Shown here: positions 14,582-22,811 of the stretch, piece after piece
How positions within the stretch are numbered: the stretch's first letter is position 1
Layout of the letters: every line of letters starts with the position of its first letter
Origin: an uncultured Atopobiaceae bacterium
GTDB taxonomy: Bacteria; Actinomycetota; Coriobacteriia; Coriobacteriales; Atopobiaceae
NCBI GenBank assembly: GCA_944320975.1
Contig: CALUJM010000024.1
Span: forward strand, 1-33,104
Length of the DNA: 33,104 bases
Direction: 5' to 3'
Position numbers and translations under genes: made by a program
Notes under the pieces: generated by a model
Seen by the model: only the letters and a program-made list of their open reading frames with translations
Database searches by the model: none
What the model was told of the DNA's origin: nothing

Positions 14582-16507
14582 CTAATTCTGTTCCTGAAGG
14601 GCCTGATAGACCGCGCGCGCGACGTCCGCTGGTATGCCCTTAGTTGCGGCGATCTCCTCCTCGCTCGCGGCGCGCATCTTCTTGAGCGAGCCAAAGCGGC
14701 GCATGAGGGCGCGCTTGCGCTTGGGGCCCACGCCGGGCACGTCGTCGAGGACCGACGTTGTCATCGCCTTGTCGCGCAGCTCGCGGTGGAAGGTGATCGC
14801 GAAGCGGTGGGACTCGTCGCGCACCTGCTTGATCAGGTAGAGCGAGGGCGAGCCGCTCGGCAGGACCACCGGGGTCTCGTCCCAGGGCACGAAGATCTCC
14901 TCGTCCGACTTGGCGAGGCCGCAGACCGGGATGTCCAGCCCCAGGCTCTCCAGCTGCGCCATCGCGGCGGTGAGCTGGGGCTTGCCGCCGTCGACCACGA
15001 GCAGGTCCGGGCGGCTGCCAAAGCGCTCGTCGGCCATGCGCTCCGGGGAGTAGCGCCGCCCCAGCACCTCGGACATGGAGACGAAGTCGTTGGCCTCGGT
15101 GAGCGGGGTCTGGATCTTGAAGCGGCGGTACTGGGACTTGTCGGGCCGGCCGTTGGTGAAGACCACCATCGACGCCACGGTGAAGTGCCCGTGCAGCGTG
15201 GAGATGTCGAAGCACTCGATCCGCATCGGCGGCGCGTCGAGGGTGAGCGCGCTCTCCAGCTGCAGCAGCGCCTTGTTGGTGCGGTCGTCGGCATAGCCCG
15301 TGCGCACCATGTAGCGCATCAGGGCGTGACGGGCGTTCTCGGAGGCCATGTCGAGCAGGCGGCGCTTCTCGCCGCGCTGCGGACGGTGCAGGTGGCAGCT
15401 GCGCCCGCCCTTCTCGGCGAGCCACCCGGCGATGAGCTCGGCGTCGGCCAGCTCGCAGGGCAGGTCGACCTCCGAGGGGACGTCGGCGGTCTCGTCGTAG
15501 TAGCGCTTGACAAAGCCCGCCACGAGCTCCTCCTCGCCCACGTCGAGGCCCTTGTCGAGGATGAACTCCGCCGAGCGGACCGTGCGGCCCTCGCGCACCA
15601 CGAAGACGCAGGCGCAGCTGATGGTCTCCTCGCGGTAGAAGCCGATGAGGTCCAGGCTCACGCTCGACGAGAAGACCACCTGCTGGCGGTCGTCGAGCGC
15701 GTCGAGGTTGTCGAGGCGCGCCTTGATGCGGCCGGCGCGCTCGAAGTCGAGGTCCGCCGCGGCGGCGCGCATCTGGTCGGTGAGCTCCCCCACTATCTCG
15801 GAGCGGTTGCCGCGCAGGAAGCGCTCGACCTGGCTCACGTGGCGCGCGTACTCCACGGTGCCGATCATGCCGGCGCAGACGCCCGGCCCGCGCCCCACGT
15901 GGTAGTCGAAGCACGGGCGGCACTTCTCGGCCAGCATCATGTTGGCGACGGACGCCTGATCCGGGTCCTTCTCGAGCAGGCGCTTGGCGCGCTTCCACTC
16001 CGCGCAGGTGGCAAGGCATATGGGGACGACCTTGCGCAGGGTGTCGATGGTCTCGCGGGCGGCGCGGGCGTCGGTGTAGGGGCCGAAGTAGCGCGTGCCC
16101 TTGCGGTGCTTCTCGCGCGTGTACTTGATCGCGGGGAAGACGTCGGACTCGGTGATGGCGATGAACGGGTAGGACTTGTCGTCCTTGTAGTCCACGTTGA
16201 AGTAGGGGTGGTACTGCGCGATGAGGTTGCGCTCCAGGACGAGCGCCTCGTGCTCGGAGCCCACCACCACGTAGTCGAAGGACTTGACCACCTGCATCAT
16301 GAGCGGGATCTTCTCGCGCTCGTCCTGCAGCGTCACGTACTGGCGCATGCGGGCGCGCAGGTTCTTGGCCTTGCCGACGTAGACGACCTCGCCCTTGGCG
16401 TCCTTCCAGAGGTAGCAGCCCGGGTCGGTGGGGACCCGCGCGACCTGCTCGGCGAGGGTGGGCTCCACGCGGCCGTCGCCCGCGGGGCTGCCCGGGGCCT
16501 CGCTCAC
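14582..16507 (-). CDS. uvrC: Excinuclease ABC subunit C
   Basis: The 641-residue protein has the GIY-YIG nuclease domain at about residues 27-105 (GCYLWKDAKGEVVYVGKAKNLRARMRQY), making the 3' incision. The UVR interaction motif comes near residue 245 (LTDQMRAAAADLDFERAGRIKARLDNLD). The RNase H-like 5' nuclease is next (IECFDISTLHG, LLVVDGGKPQL), and tandem helix-hairpin-helix motifs close the protein (LDDVPGVGPKRKRALMRRFGS). It acts with UvrAB in nucleotide excision repair. It starts at GTG, overlapping the ATP-grasp stop by 4 bp (GTGA), so translation is probably coupled. In many Gram-positives rapZ follows uvrC; here the transport and nan cluster lies between them. Confidence 0.96.
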   Translation of the reverse strand: MSEAPGSPAGDGRVEPTLAEQVARVPTDPGCYLWKDAKGEVVYVGKAKNLRARMRQYVTLQDEREKIPLMMQVVKSFDYVVVGSEHEALVLERNLIAQYHPYFNVDYKDDKSYPFIAITESDVFPAIKYTREKHRKGTRYFGPYTDARAARETIDTLRKVVPICLATCAEWKRAKRLLEKDPDQASVANMMLAEKCRPCFDYHVGRGPGVCAGMIGTVEYARHVSQVERFLRGNRSEIVGELTDQMRAAAADLDFERAGRIKARLDNLDALDDRQQVVFSSSVSLDLIGFYREETISCACVFVVREGRTVRSAEFILDKGLDVGEEELVAGFVKRYYDETADVPSEVDLPCELADAELIAGWLAEKGGRSCHLHRPQRGEKRRLLDMASENARHALMRYMVRTGYADDRTNKALLQLESALTLDAPPMRIECFDISTLHGHFTVASMVVFTNGRPDKSQYRRFKIQTPLTEANDFVSMSEVLGRRYSPERMADERFGSRPDLLVVDGGKPQLTAAMAQLESLGLDIPVCGLAKSDEEIFVPWDETPVVLPSGSPSLYLIKQVRDESHRFAITFHRELRDKAMTTSVLDDVPGVGPKRKRALMRRFGSLKKMRAASEEEIAATKGIPADVARAVYQALQEQN

Positions 16508-17772
16508 GAGGCGTCCCCGTTGGGCAGGTACTTCTCGAACTTCTGCACCTGGTGGAAGTAGTTGATGTAGGCCCAGAGGCGCTGCTCGAGGGAGTCATGG
16601 CCGCCGCGCCAGTCCAGCGCGAAGCTCGCGGTCTTGTTGCGATACGACGCCAGGATGCGGTCGCGCAGGGGCCCGGCGGGCATGCAGCGCTCGATGACCT
16701 TGCGCGGGACGGCCACGTAGGCCCAGTCGTCGCGGGGCGTCGCCGGCGCGGGCGCGCGCCCGAGGACGACGTCTTCCACCTGGATGCGCGCGAAGTTGAT
16801 GCCGGACAGGAGGACGAACCAGGAGCTGCGCCCGGGGCGGGCGTTCATCTCGAGGAACTTGAACTCTCCGGTGCGCGCGTCCCACTTGGCGTCGAAGGTG
16901 CCCATGCCGTGGTAGCCCACGCGCTTGACGAAGCGGGCCGCCGCGGCTTCGACCTCGGCGTTGGGCTCCGGGACGATGGCCACGGCGTTGCCGATGGCGC
17001 CGGGGTGGTGGTCCTCCAGGCCCACGTGGCCGCAGACGGAGAAGACCACGTCGGAGTTGGCGTCCGCGTAGAGGTATATGGCGTACATGTGGGAGTCGCC
17101 GCCGGGGACGAACTCCTGGATGATGAGGCTCTCGTCGTAGCAGGAGCGCTTGAGCTCGTCGAAGATGCGACGCAGCTCATCGGGCGTCTCGACGATGAAG
17201 ATCTTCTTCTTGTCGGGGAACTCCGCATAGTGATAGGCGGCGGAGTTGGACGGCTTGGCCACGAGCGGGTAGGTGAAGCCGGCGTCGTCCGCCTGGGCGG
17301 AGGGGTCGGAGCAGTCGAGGAAGCGCGTCTTGGGGTAGGGCACGCCCACCTCCTCGCACACGCGGTAGAAGTTCTCCTTCTGCGTGACAAAGTCCAGCAC
17401 GTCAAAGTCCACGACCGGCGTGTAGAACCAGCGCTCGAGCTCGGACTTGTGCTGGGAGACGATGCGCGCGTAGAAGTCGCCGCAGGTCACGAGGAACGGC
17501 ACGCGGCCGGCGGCGCAGAGCTCCTCGCCGAGCGCGGCGAGCGTGGCGAGAAGGACCTCGGGCTCGTCGAAGCCCTCGACGACGCGGTACTCCGCGAAGC
17601 GCGTGCGCGAGATGGACTTGACGTCGGAGCTCCCGTAGATGATCGAGCGGGCGCCGTAGGCCTCGCGGAAGGCGCGGACGTAGGCGTAGGCGGAGTAGTC
17701 CGCCCCCAGGATGACGGGCTGGAGGGACGCGGCGAGGTCCTTCTCGGTAACGTGCTCCGGTCTTGAGGCCAT
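16504..17772 (-). CDS. ATP-grasp carboxylate-amine ligase
   Basis: The 422-residue protein begins MASRPEHVTEKDLAASLQPVILGADYSAYAYVRAFREAYG. It shows ATP-grasp features: YPLVAKPSNSAAYH (ATP-binding Lys), SLIIQEFVPGGDSHMY and GTFDAKWDARTGEFKFLEMNARPGRSSW with the metal-binding E-x-N. The N-terminal pattern (PVILGAD, R-F-x-E-A-Y-G) is like the D-aspartate ligase group that adds D-Asp to the peptidoglycan cross-bridge, and the length fits, but other carboxylate-amine ligases share it. The substrate is therefore unassigned. It ends in a 4-bp overlap with uvrC and lies 34 bp after hisE; neither neighbour explains its function. Confidence 0.8.
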   Translation of the reverse strand: MASRPEHVTEKDLAASLQPVILGADYSAYAYVRAFREAYGARSIIYGSSDVKSISRTRFAEYRVVEGFDEPEVLLATLAALGEELCAAGRVPFLVTCGDFYARIVSQHKSELERWFYTPVVDFDVLDFVTQKENFYRVCEEVGVPYPKTRFLDCSDPSAQADDAGFTYPLVAKPSNSAAYHYAEFPDKKKIFIVETPDELRRIFDELKRSCYDESLIIQEFVPGGDSHMYAIYLYADANSDVVFSVCGHVGLEDHHPGAIGNAVAIVPEPNAEVEAAAARFVKRVGYHGMGTFDAKWDARTGEFKFLEMNARPGRSSWFVLLSGINFARIQVEDVVLGRAPAPATPRDDWAYVAVPRKVIERCMPAGPLRDRILASYRNKTASFALDWRGGHDSLEQRLWAYINYFHQVQKFEKYLPNGDAS

Positions 17773-17806
17773 GTTGTTCCTATCTGCGTTCTGGCGGTCC
17801 AGCGTT

Positions 17807-18124
17807 CTAGCGGTGGCGCGCGTCGAGCTCGCCGGCGAGCTCGTCTATGGTCACACCATAGCGCTCGAGCGTGACGAGAAGATGATAGACGAGGTCGGCA
17901 GCCTCGTAGCGGATGTGGTCGTGGTCGTTGTCCTTGCAGGCGAGGGCGACCTCGGTGGCCTCCTCGGTCACCTTCTTGAGCAGCGTGTCCTCGGGGCCCT
18001 GCAGCAGGCGCGCGGTGTAGGACGCCTCGGGCGACGCGTCTCGGCGGCCGCGGATGACGGCGGCGAGGCCGGCGAGCGTCTCGCCGATGTTGCCGTCCTG
18101 CACGTTTGCGGTTCTCTCCCCCAT
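17807..18124 (-). CDS. hisE: Phosphoribosyl-ATP pyrophosphatase
   Basis: The 105-residue protein has the HisE all-alpha MazG-like core: GETLAGLAAVIRGRR, SYTARLLQGPEDTLLKKVTEEATEVALACK with the metal-binding EExxE, and YEAADLVYHLLVTLE. It performs the second step of histidine synthesis, PR-ATP to PR-AMP. The ATG at 18124 has a GGGGAG site; a longer in-frame TTG start at 18151 would fall within a palindromic repeat and is not credible. It is downstream of hisI, separated by that repeat. Confidence 0.94.
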   Translation of the reverse strand: MGERTANVQDGNIGETLAGLAAVIRGRRDASPEASYTARLLQGPEDTLLKKVTEEATEVALACKDNDHDHIRYEAADLVYHLLVTLERYGVTIDELAGELDARHR

Positions 18125-18142
18125 GGGTCTCCCCTTCCCGGC

Positions 18143-18260
18143 GTGTGACAATTAGGACAGGTCGGAGTGTGACAATTAGGACAGGTTGAATTGTCACGCA
18201 ATGGTGTGACAATTCAACCTGTCCTAATTGTCACACTCCGACCTGTCCTAATTGTCACAC
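18143..18260. repeat. 57-bp inverted repeat with nested 24-bp units (REP-like)
   Basis: Arms at 18143-18199 and 18204-18260 are complementary over 57 bp with one wobble mismatch next to a 4-base loop. Each arm contains two direct copies, 24 bp apart (18143 and 18167), of GTGTGACAATTAGGACAGGT. The inner part (GACAATT, AGGACAGGTTG, AATTGTC) has the same layout as the repeats at 6602 and 19868: short palindromic arms around a GGACAG core. It lies between hisI and hisE and supplies the hisI stop codon. Confidence 0.92.
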
Positions 18261-18629
18261 CAGTTCGCGGTAGAAGCAGCTGCGATGCCCCGTGTGGCAC
18301 GCCGGGCCCGGGGAGTCCACCTCCACGAGCAGCGTGTCGGCGTCGCAGTCCACGAGCACGCGGCGCACCTGCTGCATGTTGCCGCTCGTGGCGCCCTTGT
18401 TCCAGAGCTCCTGGCGGCTGCGGCTCCAGAACCAGGTGGTACCGGTCTCCAGGGTGAGGGCGAGCGACTCCGCGCTCATCCACGCGACCATGAGCACCTC
18501 GCCGGTGCCGGCCTGCTGCACGACGGCGGGCACCAGGCCCCGCTCATCGAAGCGCACGTTGGCGGCTGCGGCCGTCACGGGCTCGAGCGCCTCGCCGGCG
18601 TAGGTATACTGGACTTCCTGCTGGGGCAT
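18255..18629 (-). CDS. hisI: Phosphoribosyl-AMP cyclohydrolase
   Basis: The 124-residue protein matches monofunctional His[41 protein letters not shown], then [29 protein letters not shown] with the metal-binding Asp and zinc Cys residues. It opens the ring of PR-AMP in histidine synthesis, using the product of HisE. The ATG at 18629 has a GAGGAGG site. The final TGA lies inside the 57-bp inverted repeat, so the last residues are set by the repeat. It is divergent from the FAD oxidoreductase, with 61 bp between them. Confidence 0.95.
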   Translation of the reverse strand: MPQQEVQYTYAGEALEPVTAAAANVRFDERGLVPAVVQQAGTGEVLMVAWMSAESLALTLETGTTWFWSRSRQELWNKGATSGNMQQVRRVLVDCDADTLLVEVDSPGPACHTGHRSCFYRELV

Positions 18630-18690
18630 GCGACCTCCTCGGTCCTGGCTTCGCCCCATCACTTTACTACACGGCCGCAGGGAGGACGCC

Positions 18691-20226
18691 ATGGCGCGCT
18701 ACGACGGAAACGAAGTGTTCGACGTGCTCGTGGTGGGGGCCGGCATCGCGGGGTGCGAGTCAGCACTGGCCGCGGCGGAGTCCGGCGCGCGCGTGGGGCT
18801 GGCGAGCGCGGGCGAGACGTTCTCCGGGTCGAGCTTCTTCCCGGGGACGTGGGGACTGGGCCTGGTGGGGCCGGCAAGCGAGAAGGACGAGGGGGGCTTC
18901 GTCGAGACGATCCTCGAGGTGGGTCGCGGGATGGCGCTGCCCGGGCTCGTGCGCGCGCTCGTTCGCGGCGTCGCGCCGGCGGTGGCGCGGCTCGAGGAGC
19001 GCGGCGTGGAGCTTCGTGGCGCCGCGCGGCCCGAGGAGCGCGACTTCATCCCCTGCTTCGACCGGAAGCGCCGCAGCTGGCACGGCCTGGAGCGGGCCTC
19101 GTACCGCACCGCGACCGAGGCGGCGCTTCGGCGGGCCGGCGTGACGGCGCTCCCCCGCCACGAGCTGCTCGACATTGTCGAGAAGGACGGGTGCGTCCGC
19201 GGCGCCCTCTTCGCCCGGGGTGACTGTCCCACTTACGTGGCTGCCGGCGCCGTGGTCCTGGCGACGGGCGGCTTCGGCGGACTCTTCTCGCGCACGCTGA
19301 CGATGCCCGACGTCCTCGGCACCACCGCCGCGGTGGCGCTGCGCCATGGGGCGCGCCTCATCAACGTGGAATTCATCCAGATCATGCCCGGGCTGGTGGA
19401 GCCGGTGCGGGGCGTGGTCTTCAACGAGCGGACCTTCCGCTACGCGCGGGTGGAGGGCCTCGACGCGCCGGACGCCGCCGAGCTGCTCGACGAGCGCGGC
19501 GGGCACGGCCCCTTCACGGCGAGCCTGCCCGACCGCGCGGTGGACTTTGCGATCGCGGCGGCCGGCCCGCACGGGGCGGCCGTGGCATACGACCTGCCGG
19601 AGACGCTGCCGGAGTTCATGCAGACGTACTTTGACTGGTTCGAGGGCGCGTTCGGGAGGCGCCCGGATGCGGGCCTGCGGATAGCCCCGTACGCGCACGC
19701 CTCCAACGGCGGCATCCTCGTAGACGAGCGCGGGTGGACCGGCGTGCCCGGGCTCTTCGCCTGCGGCGAGGCCACCGGCGGTATGCACGGCGCCGACCGC
19801 ATCGGCGGCCTCTCGAGCGCAAACGGCCTGGTCTTCGGCTGGGCGGCCGGCCGCGCCGCCGCCCAGAGCGTGGAAAAGGGACAGGCACCTTTCCACGCCC
19901 AAGAGGCCGGGGGCAGGCGTGAGGACCTTCTCGCCCTGCGGCGCGCCATGGACGAGCACTGCCTACTGGGACGCACCGCGGAGGGCCTGGGAACGATGGC
20001 CCGCCTGCTCGACGGGCTGGACGAGAAGAACGCACGGGCCGCGTCCCCGCGCCTGGCCAACGCCACCCTCTCGGCGCGGGCCCTCGTGACCGCGATGCTC
20101 GCACGCACGGAGAGCCGCGGCGCGCACCATCGCGCCGACTTCCCCGACGAGGACCCGGCCCAGGCCCGCCCGCTCGTGGTGCGCCTGGGCGCCGACGGCC
20201 GCCCCGTGGCGGAGCCGCTCGCCTAG
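18691..20226 (+). CDS. FAD-dependent oxidoreductase, L-aspartate oxidase / fumarate reductase flavoprotein-like
   Basis: The 511-residue protein has the dinucleotide-binding start [28 protein letters not shown] at about residues 10-37. Further features are [19 protein letters not shown] and the FAD-binding C-terminal block [48 protein letters not shown]. This is the NadB/FrdA/SdhA superfamily. No NadA or NadC gene is nearby, and several NadB active-site segments are not recognisable, so the substrate is unknown. It is the only long plus-strand core-like gene here, placed between hisI and hisF. A palindromic repeat is built into the coding region (19868-19898). The ATG at 18691 has a GGGAGGA site. 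Confidence 0.82.
   Translation: MARYDGNEVFDVLVVGAGIAGCESALAAAESGARVGLASAGETFSGSSFFPGTWGLGLVGPASEKDEGGFVETILEVGRGMALPGLVRALVRGVAPAVARLEERGVELRGAARPEERDFIPCFDRKRRSWHGLERASYRTATEAALRRAGVTALPRHELLDIVEKDGCVRGALFARGDCPTYVAAGAVVLATGGFGGLFSRTLTMPDVLGTTAAVALRHGARLINVEFIQIMPGLVEPVRGVVFNERTFRYARVEGLDAPDAAELLDERGGHGPFTASLPDRAVDFAIAAAGPHGAAVAYDLPETLPEFMQTYFDWFEGAFGRRPDAGLRIAPYAHASNGGILVDERGWTGVPGLFACGEATGGMHGADRIGGLSSANGLVFGWAAGRAAAQSVEKGQAPFHAQEAGGRREDLLALRRAMDEHCLLGRTAEGLGTMARLLDGLDEKNARAASPRLANATLSARALVTAMLARTESRGAHHRADFPDEDPAQARPLVVRLGADGRPVAEPLA
19868..19898. repeat. 31-bp GGGACAG-core palindrome inside the FAD gene
   Basis: Arms GCGTGGAAA and TTTCCACGC enclose a 13-base core with GGGACAGG. Length (31 bp), outer bases (GCGTG...CACGC) and core match the repeat at 6602-6632. 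Here it is translated in frame as part of [11 protein letters not shown], between the FAD-binding domain and the C-terminal helical segment. Confidence 0.85.
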
Positions 20227-20259
20227 AGCAGCCGCACCGTCCCGGCAGGGAGATGCGCG
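20184..20259. repeat. Duplicated segment, copy A: 3' end of the FAD gene plus xre remnant
   Basis: About 76 bp here match 22812-22888. The first ~52 bp (the last codons of the FAD gene, [14 protein letters not shown]) are nearly identical, the rest about 80% similar. Read on the minus strand, 20224-20256 encodes [15 protein letters not shown], a clear relic of the C-terminus of the XRE antitoxin (SAHLPSGTLRLL) whose intact gene sits by copy B. The relic ends at the start of the 113-bp repeat. Confidence 0.85.
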
Positions 20260-20369
20260 CTATCGAAAGCGCCGCCATGGCACGTTTGCGCACGGTTTTT
20301 CGGTCGTTTGCTATCAAATCCGGCACCGTGGCACGCCGTCCGCTGCCACGGCGCCATTTTTGATAGCGC
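20257..20369. repeat. 113-bp palindromic intergenic repeat, copy 1 (MITE/REP-like)
   Basis: It begins GCGCTATCGAAA and ends TTTTTGATAGCGC, so its ends are inverted repeats. Internal GGCGCCGTGGCA-like palindromes and an inner GCTATCAAA add further pairing. It is about 90% identical to 23515-23626. It has no coding capacity and lies just beyond the hepT stop. Confidence 0.85.
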
Positions 20370-20408
20370 CCCCGGAGCCCCCGGCGTCCCGGCCGAGAAC
20401 AGCGCCTC

Positions 20409-20759
20409 CTAGATACCTTCGGCTTCCAAGAGCGCCTCGAGCTGAGCCGCATACGCAGGAATGTCGCAGAAGACGACCTCAACGACGATGTCCCAGTTTG
20501 TGCCCTCATAATCGTGAACGAGCCTATGACGCAGGCCAGCGGCTCTCGACCAGGGAATCTCGGGATGCAGCATCCTGAGCTCGCGCGACACGTGGGAGGT
20601 AAACTCCCCGATGTTGTAGAGCGGCGTCGTGACCGCCCATTGCGTAAATCTGTCGCGGCGAATCTCTTCCGGAGTAATGCCCCGCTCCGCGATCATCTCC
20701 GCTAGAACACAGGAAAACTCGATGATGCGACTGATGTTGCGCGCATCGGATTCAGTCAT
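20409..20759 (-). CDS. hepT: HepT-like HEPN ribonuclease toxin
   Basis: The 116-residue protein is a HEPN/DUF86 member. The catalytic R-x4-H-x-Y motif is at R77, H82 and Y84 (RHRLVHDY), in the usual place about two-thirds along. Family members are RNases (tRNA cleavage is shown for some) neutralised by adenylylation of the motif Tyr by the MNT partner. It overlaps the upstream mntA by 4 bp (ATGA), so the two form one operon with the antitoxin translated first. All catalytic residues are present, so it appears functional. Confidence 0.9.
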   Translation of the reverse strand: MTESDARNISRIIEFSCVLAEMIAERGITPEEIRRDRFTQWAVTTPLYNIGEFTSHVSRELRMLHPEIPWSRAAGLRHRLVHDYEGTNWDIVVEVVFCDIPAYAAQLEALLEAEGI

Positions 20760-21049
20760 ACGATCACAACGCTCTCTCCGAGAGCTTGTCTCGCAAAGTC
20801 AGAGTCTCCAGTGAGCTCGCTCTCATCGTAAACGTCAACACGCTTCCCGGAGGCGTCAAACAGGTCCTCCGCGATTGAGAACACGTCCGTCCGATGAAAC
20901 TCCGGCCCTCCATGGACGATAACGTCAAGATCTGAATCGGAGGATGCCTCACCGCGCGCATACGAGCCAAAAATAGAGGCGCCGCGGGCGTGGTAGCGCT
21001 CCAGGATCGGCCGAAGAAGACCAGCGATCTCTTCAAGCGAATAAACCAT
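20756..21049 (-). CDS. mntA: MntA-like minimal nucleotidyltransferase antitoxin
   Basis: The 97-residue protein has the nucleotidyltransferase motif GSYARGEASSDSDLDV (G28-S29 with metal-binding D40 and D42). This is the GSx10DxD pattern of MNT antitoxins that AMPylate HepT. The ATG at 21049 was chosen for its GAGGTG site; a longer in-frame start at 21196 would begin within the IS30 end and lacks homology. It forms an operon with hepT. The module lies between two copies of the FAD-gene 3' end, next to IS30, indicating acquisition. Confidence 0.9.
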   Translation of the reverse strand: MVYSLEEIAGLLRPILERYHARGASIFGSYARGEASSDSDLDVIVHGGPEFHRTDVFSIAEDLFDASGKRVDVYDESELTGDSDFARQALGESVVIV

Positions 21050-21274
21050 GGTGGCACCTCCTCGCGGCCCAACAGGGACGTCGCTGCTGTTAGCATACCC
21101 CAGTTGCCAGGCGGTCATTCCCGGCGGGGTGGAAGCGAGGGCGCGCGGCGGCCGCCCGACGATTTGCAAGTTCAGCGAGACACCTCCCAGACTCATCGAA
21201 ACATGTCTCGCTGAGTCCGGGAACCATCACCCCTCGGGGGCCGGAGAGGCCGGCCCGCGAACCGAGGAGGCGAC

Positions 21275-22567
21275 ATGCCGAAGAAGAGAGGAAAGGGCGG
21301 GAAGGGGCCGTCGGAGAGGTCCTACGCGAGGCTCACGAGGCACGAGCGGCAGACGATCGAGAGGATGCTGGAGCGCGGGAGGGGGTGCCGCGAGATCGCC
21401 CGCGAGCTCGACCGGGCCCCCTCGACCGTGGCCAACGAGGTCGAGAGGCACCGCTTCGTGACCTCGCCGCGCGCCCGCTACGGGGAGCCCGCGCCTGAGG
21501 CGGCGGCGCTGGCGGCCGCGTGCCCGCGCCTGGGGTCGTGGCCGAGGTGCCGCAACGGCTGCGGCCACCGCAGGGCCTACGGCTGCTCGAGGAGGCCGCG
21601 CGTGTTCTACAGCGCGAGGATGGCCCAGCGCGCCGCCGACGAGGAGCTCAGGGGGAGCAGGCGCGGCATCGACGAGACCGAGCTCTCCGTGGCGTCCAAG
21701 CTCGACGCGATACGCGGGGGCCTGAGGCGCGGGATGTCGCCCGAGCAGATCGCGGCGACGAGGCCGGACCTGGGGCTCTCGGCGAGCACGATCTACCGCT
21801 GGGTCGCGGCCGGCTACGCCGAGATGACCAACATGGACCTGAGGAGGAAGGTGGGCTACAGGCCCCGCCGCCGCTCGGCGCCGCGGGCCGCGGCCAGGCA
21901 CTCCGCGCGCAGGTCGCACGAGGAGTTCATGCGCCTCGCCGGGGACGAGCGCGCGGGCGCCTGGGAGATGGACACGGTGGAGGGCTCGGCCGCCGACTCC
22001 GCGCGGCTGCTCACGCTCTACCACAGGCCCACGAGCTTCCAGCTGGCGATACCCGTGGCCGACGGCACCTGCGGCGCCGTCCTCGCCGGGCTCGGCCTCG
22101 TGCGCGAGGCGCTGGGGGCGGAGGGCGTGCGCCGCGTCTTCCGGCTCGTGCTCACGGACAACGGCTCGGAGTTCGCCGACGAGGCGGCCATCGCGGCCCT
22201 GCTCGGCGAGGCCGCGGGCGAGACGAGGCTCTTCTGCTGCGAGGGCCGGCGCGCCGACCAGAAGGGCGGCTGCGAGAAGAACCACGTCGAGATCAGGAAG
22301 CTGCTGCCCAAGGGCCGCGGCCTGCGCCTCGACCGCCTGTCGCGCGCCGACGCGGCGCTCGTCATGTCGCAGGTGGACTCCGAGCCGCGCGGCAAGCTCG
22401 CCTGGCGCACGCCCGCGGAGATGCTCCTCGCCGCGTTCGGCGACGACGCACGGGCGCTCCTGGACGCCTTCGGGGTCGAGATGCTCGACCCCTCCGAGCT
22501 CGACCTGACGCCGGGCTGCGTGGAGCGCGCGAGGGCGGAGCGAGGTGAGGCGCCGCTGGCCGACTAG
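21275..22567 (+). CDS. IS30-family DDE transposase
   Basis: The 430-residue protein has the IS30 N-terminal helix-turn-helix (YARLTRHERQTIERMLERG, then REIARELDRAPSTVANEV). A second Arg-rich DNA-binding region includes LRRGMSPEQIA and SASTIYRWV. The DDE core has D233 (WEMDTVEG), D295 (VLTDNGSEF) and E334 (KGGCEKNH, followed by IRKLLPKG). All catalytic residues and the full frame are intact, so the element is potentially active. The ATG follows GAGGAGG. GC content is as high as the host's, suggesting a donor of similar base composition. Confidence 0.96.
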   Translation: MPKKRGKGGKGPSERSYARLTRHERQTIERMLERGRGCREIARELDRAPSTVANEVERHRFVTSPRARYGEPAPEAAALAAACPRLGSWPRCRNGCGHRRAYGCSRRPRVFYSARMAQRAADEELRGSRRGIDETELSVASKLDAIRGGLRRGMSPEQIAATRPDLGLSASTIYRWVAAGYAEMTNMDLRRKVGYRPRRRSAPRAAARHSARRSHEEFMRLAGDERAGAWEMDTVEGSAADSARLLTLYHRPTSFQLAIPVADGTCGAVLAGLGLVREALGAEGVRRVFRLVLTDNGSEFADEAAIAALLGEAAGETRLFCCEGRRADQKGGCEKNHVEIRKLLPKGRGLRLDRLSRADAALVMSQVDSEPRGKLAWRTPAEMLLAAFGDDARALLDAFGVEMLDPSELDLTPGCVERARAERGEAPLAD

Positions 22568-22702
22568 CCCCTCGGGGACAACGGAATCGAAGGTCCCGGC
22601 ACCCGTCGCGCTGAGTCTGGAAGCAAGCCGCGGCGGGACGGTGCCGCATGGGCCTCGGACCCATCGCGACGCCTCTCCATGCATCCTACACCTGCGACAA
22701 CG

Positions 22703-22736
22703 CGGAGGGGAGGCCCCTGCCGGGGCCTCCCCTCCG
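22703..22736 (+). terminator. Strong hairpin terminator inside IS30
   Basis: A perfect 15-bp stem (CGGAGGGGAGGCCCC with its complement) and TGCC loop lies between the transposase stop and the right inverted repeat. It would isolate transposase transcription from neighbouring genes. Confidence 0.8.
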
Positions 22737-22811
22737 TCTCGATAGGTGCGGAAACGCGCTATCGGCTCAAGGTGTTTCGCTGAGGTTGGAAATCAACCCG
22801 CGGCGGCCGCC

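Noticed and set aside
22745..22765. Third copy of the GCGCTATC repeat inside IS30
   Set aside because: Only GCGCTATCG matches, without the rest of the 113-bp element; a chance match.
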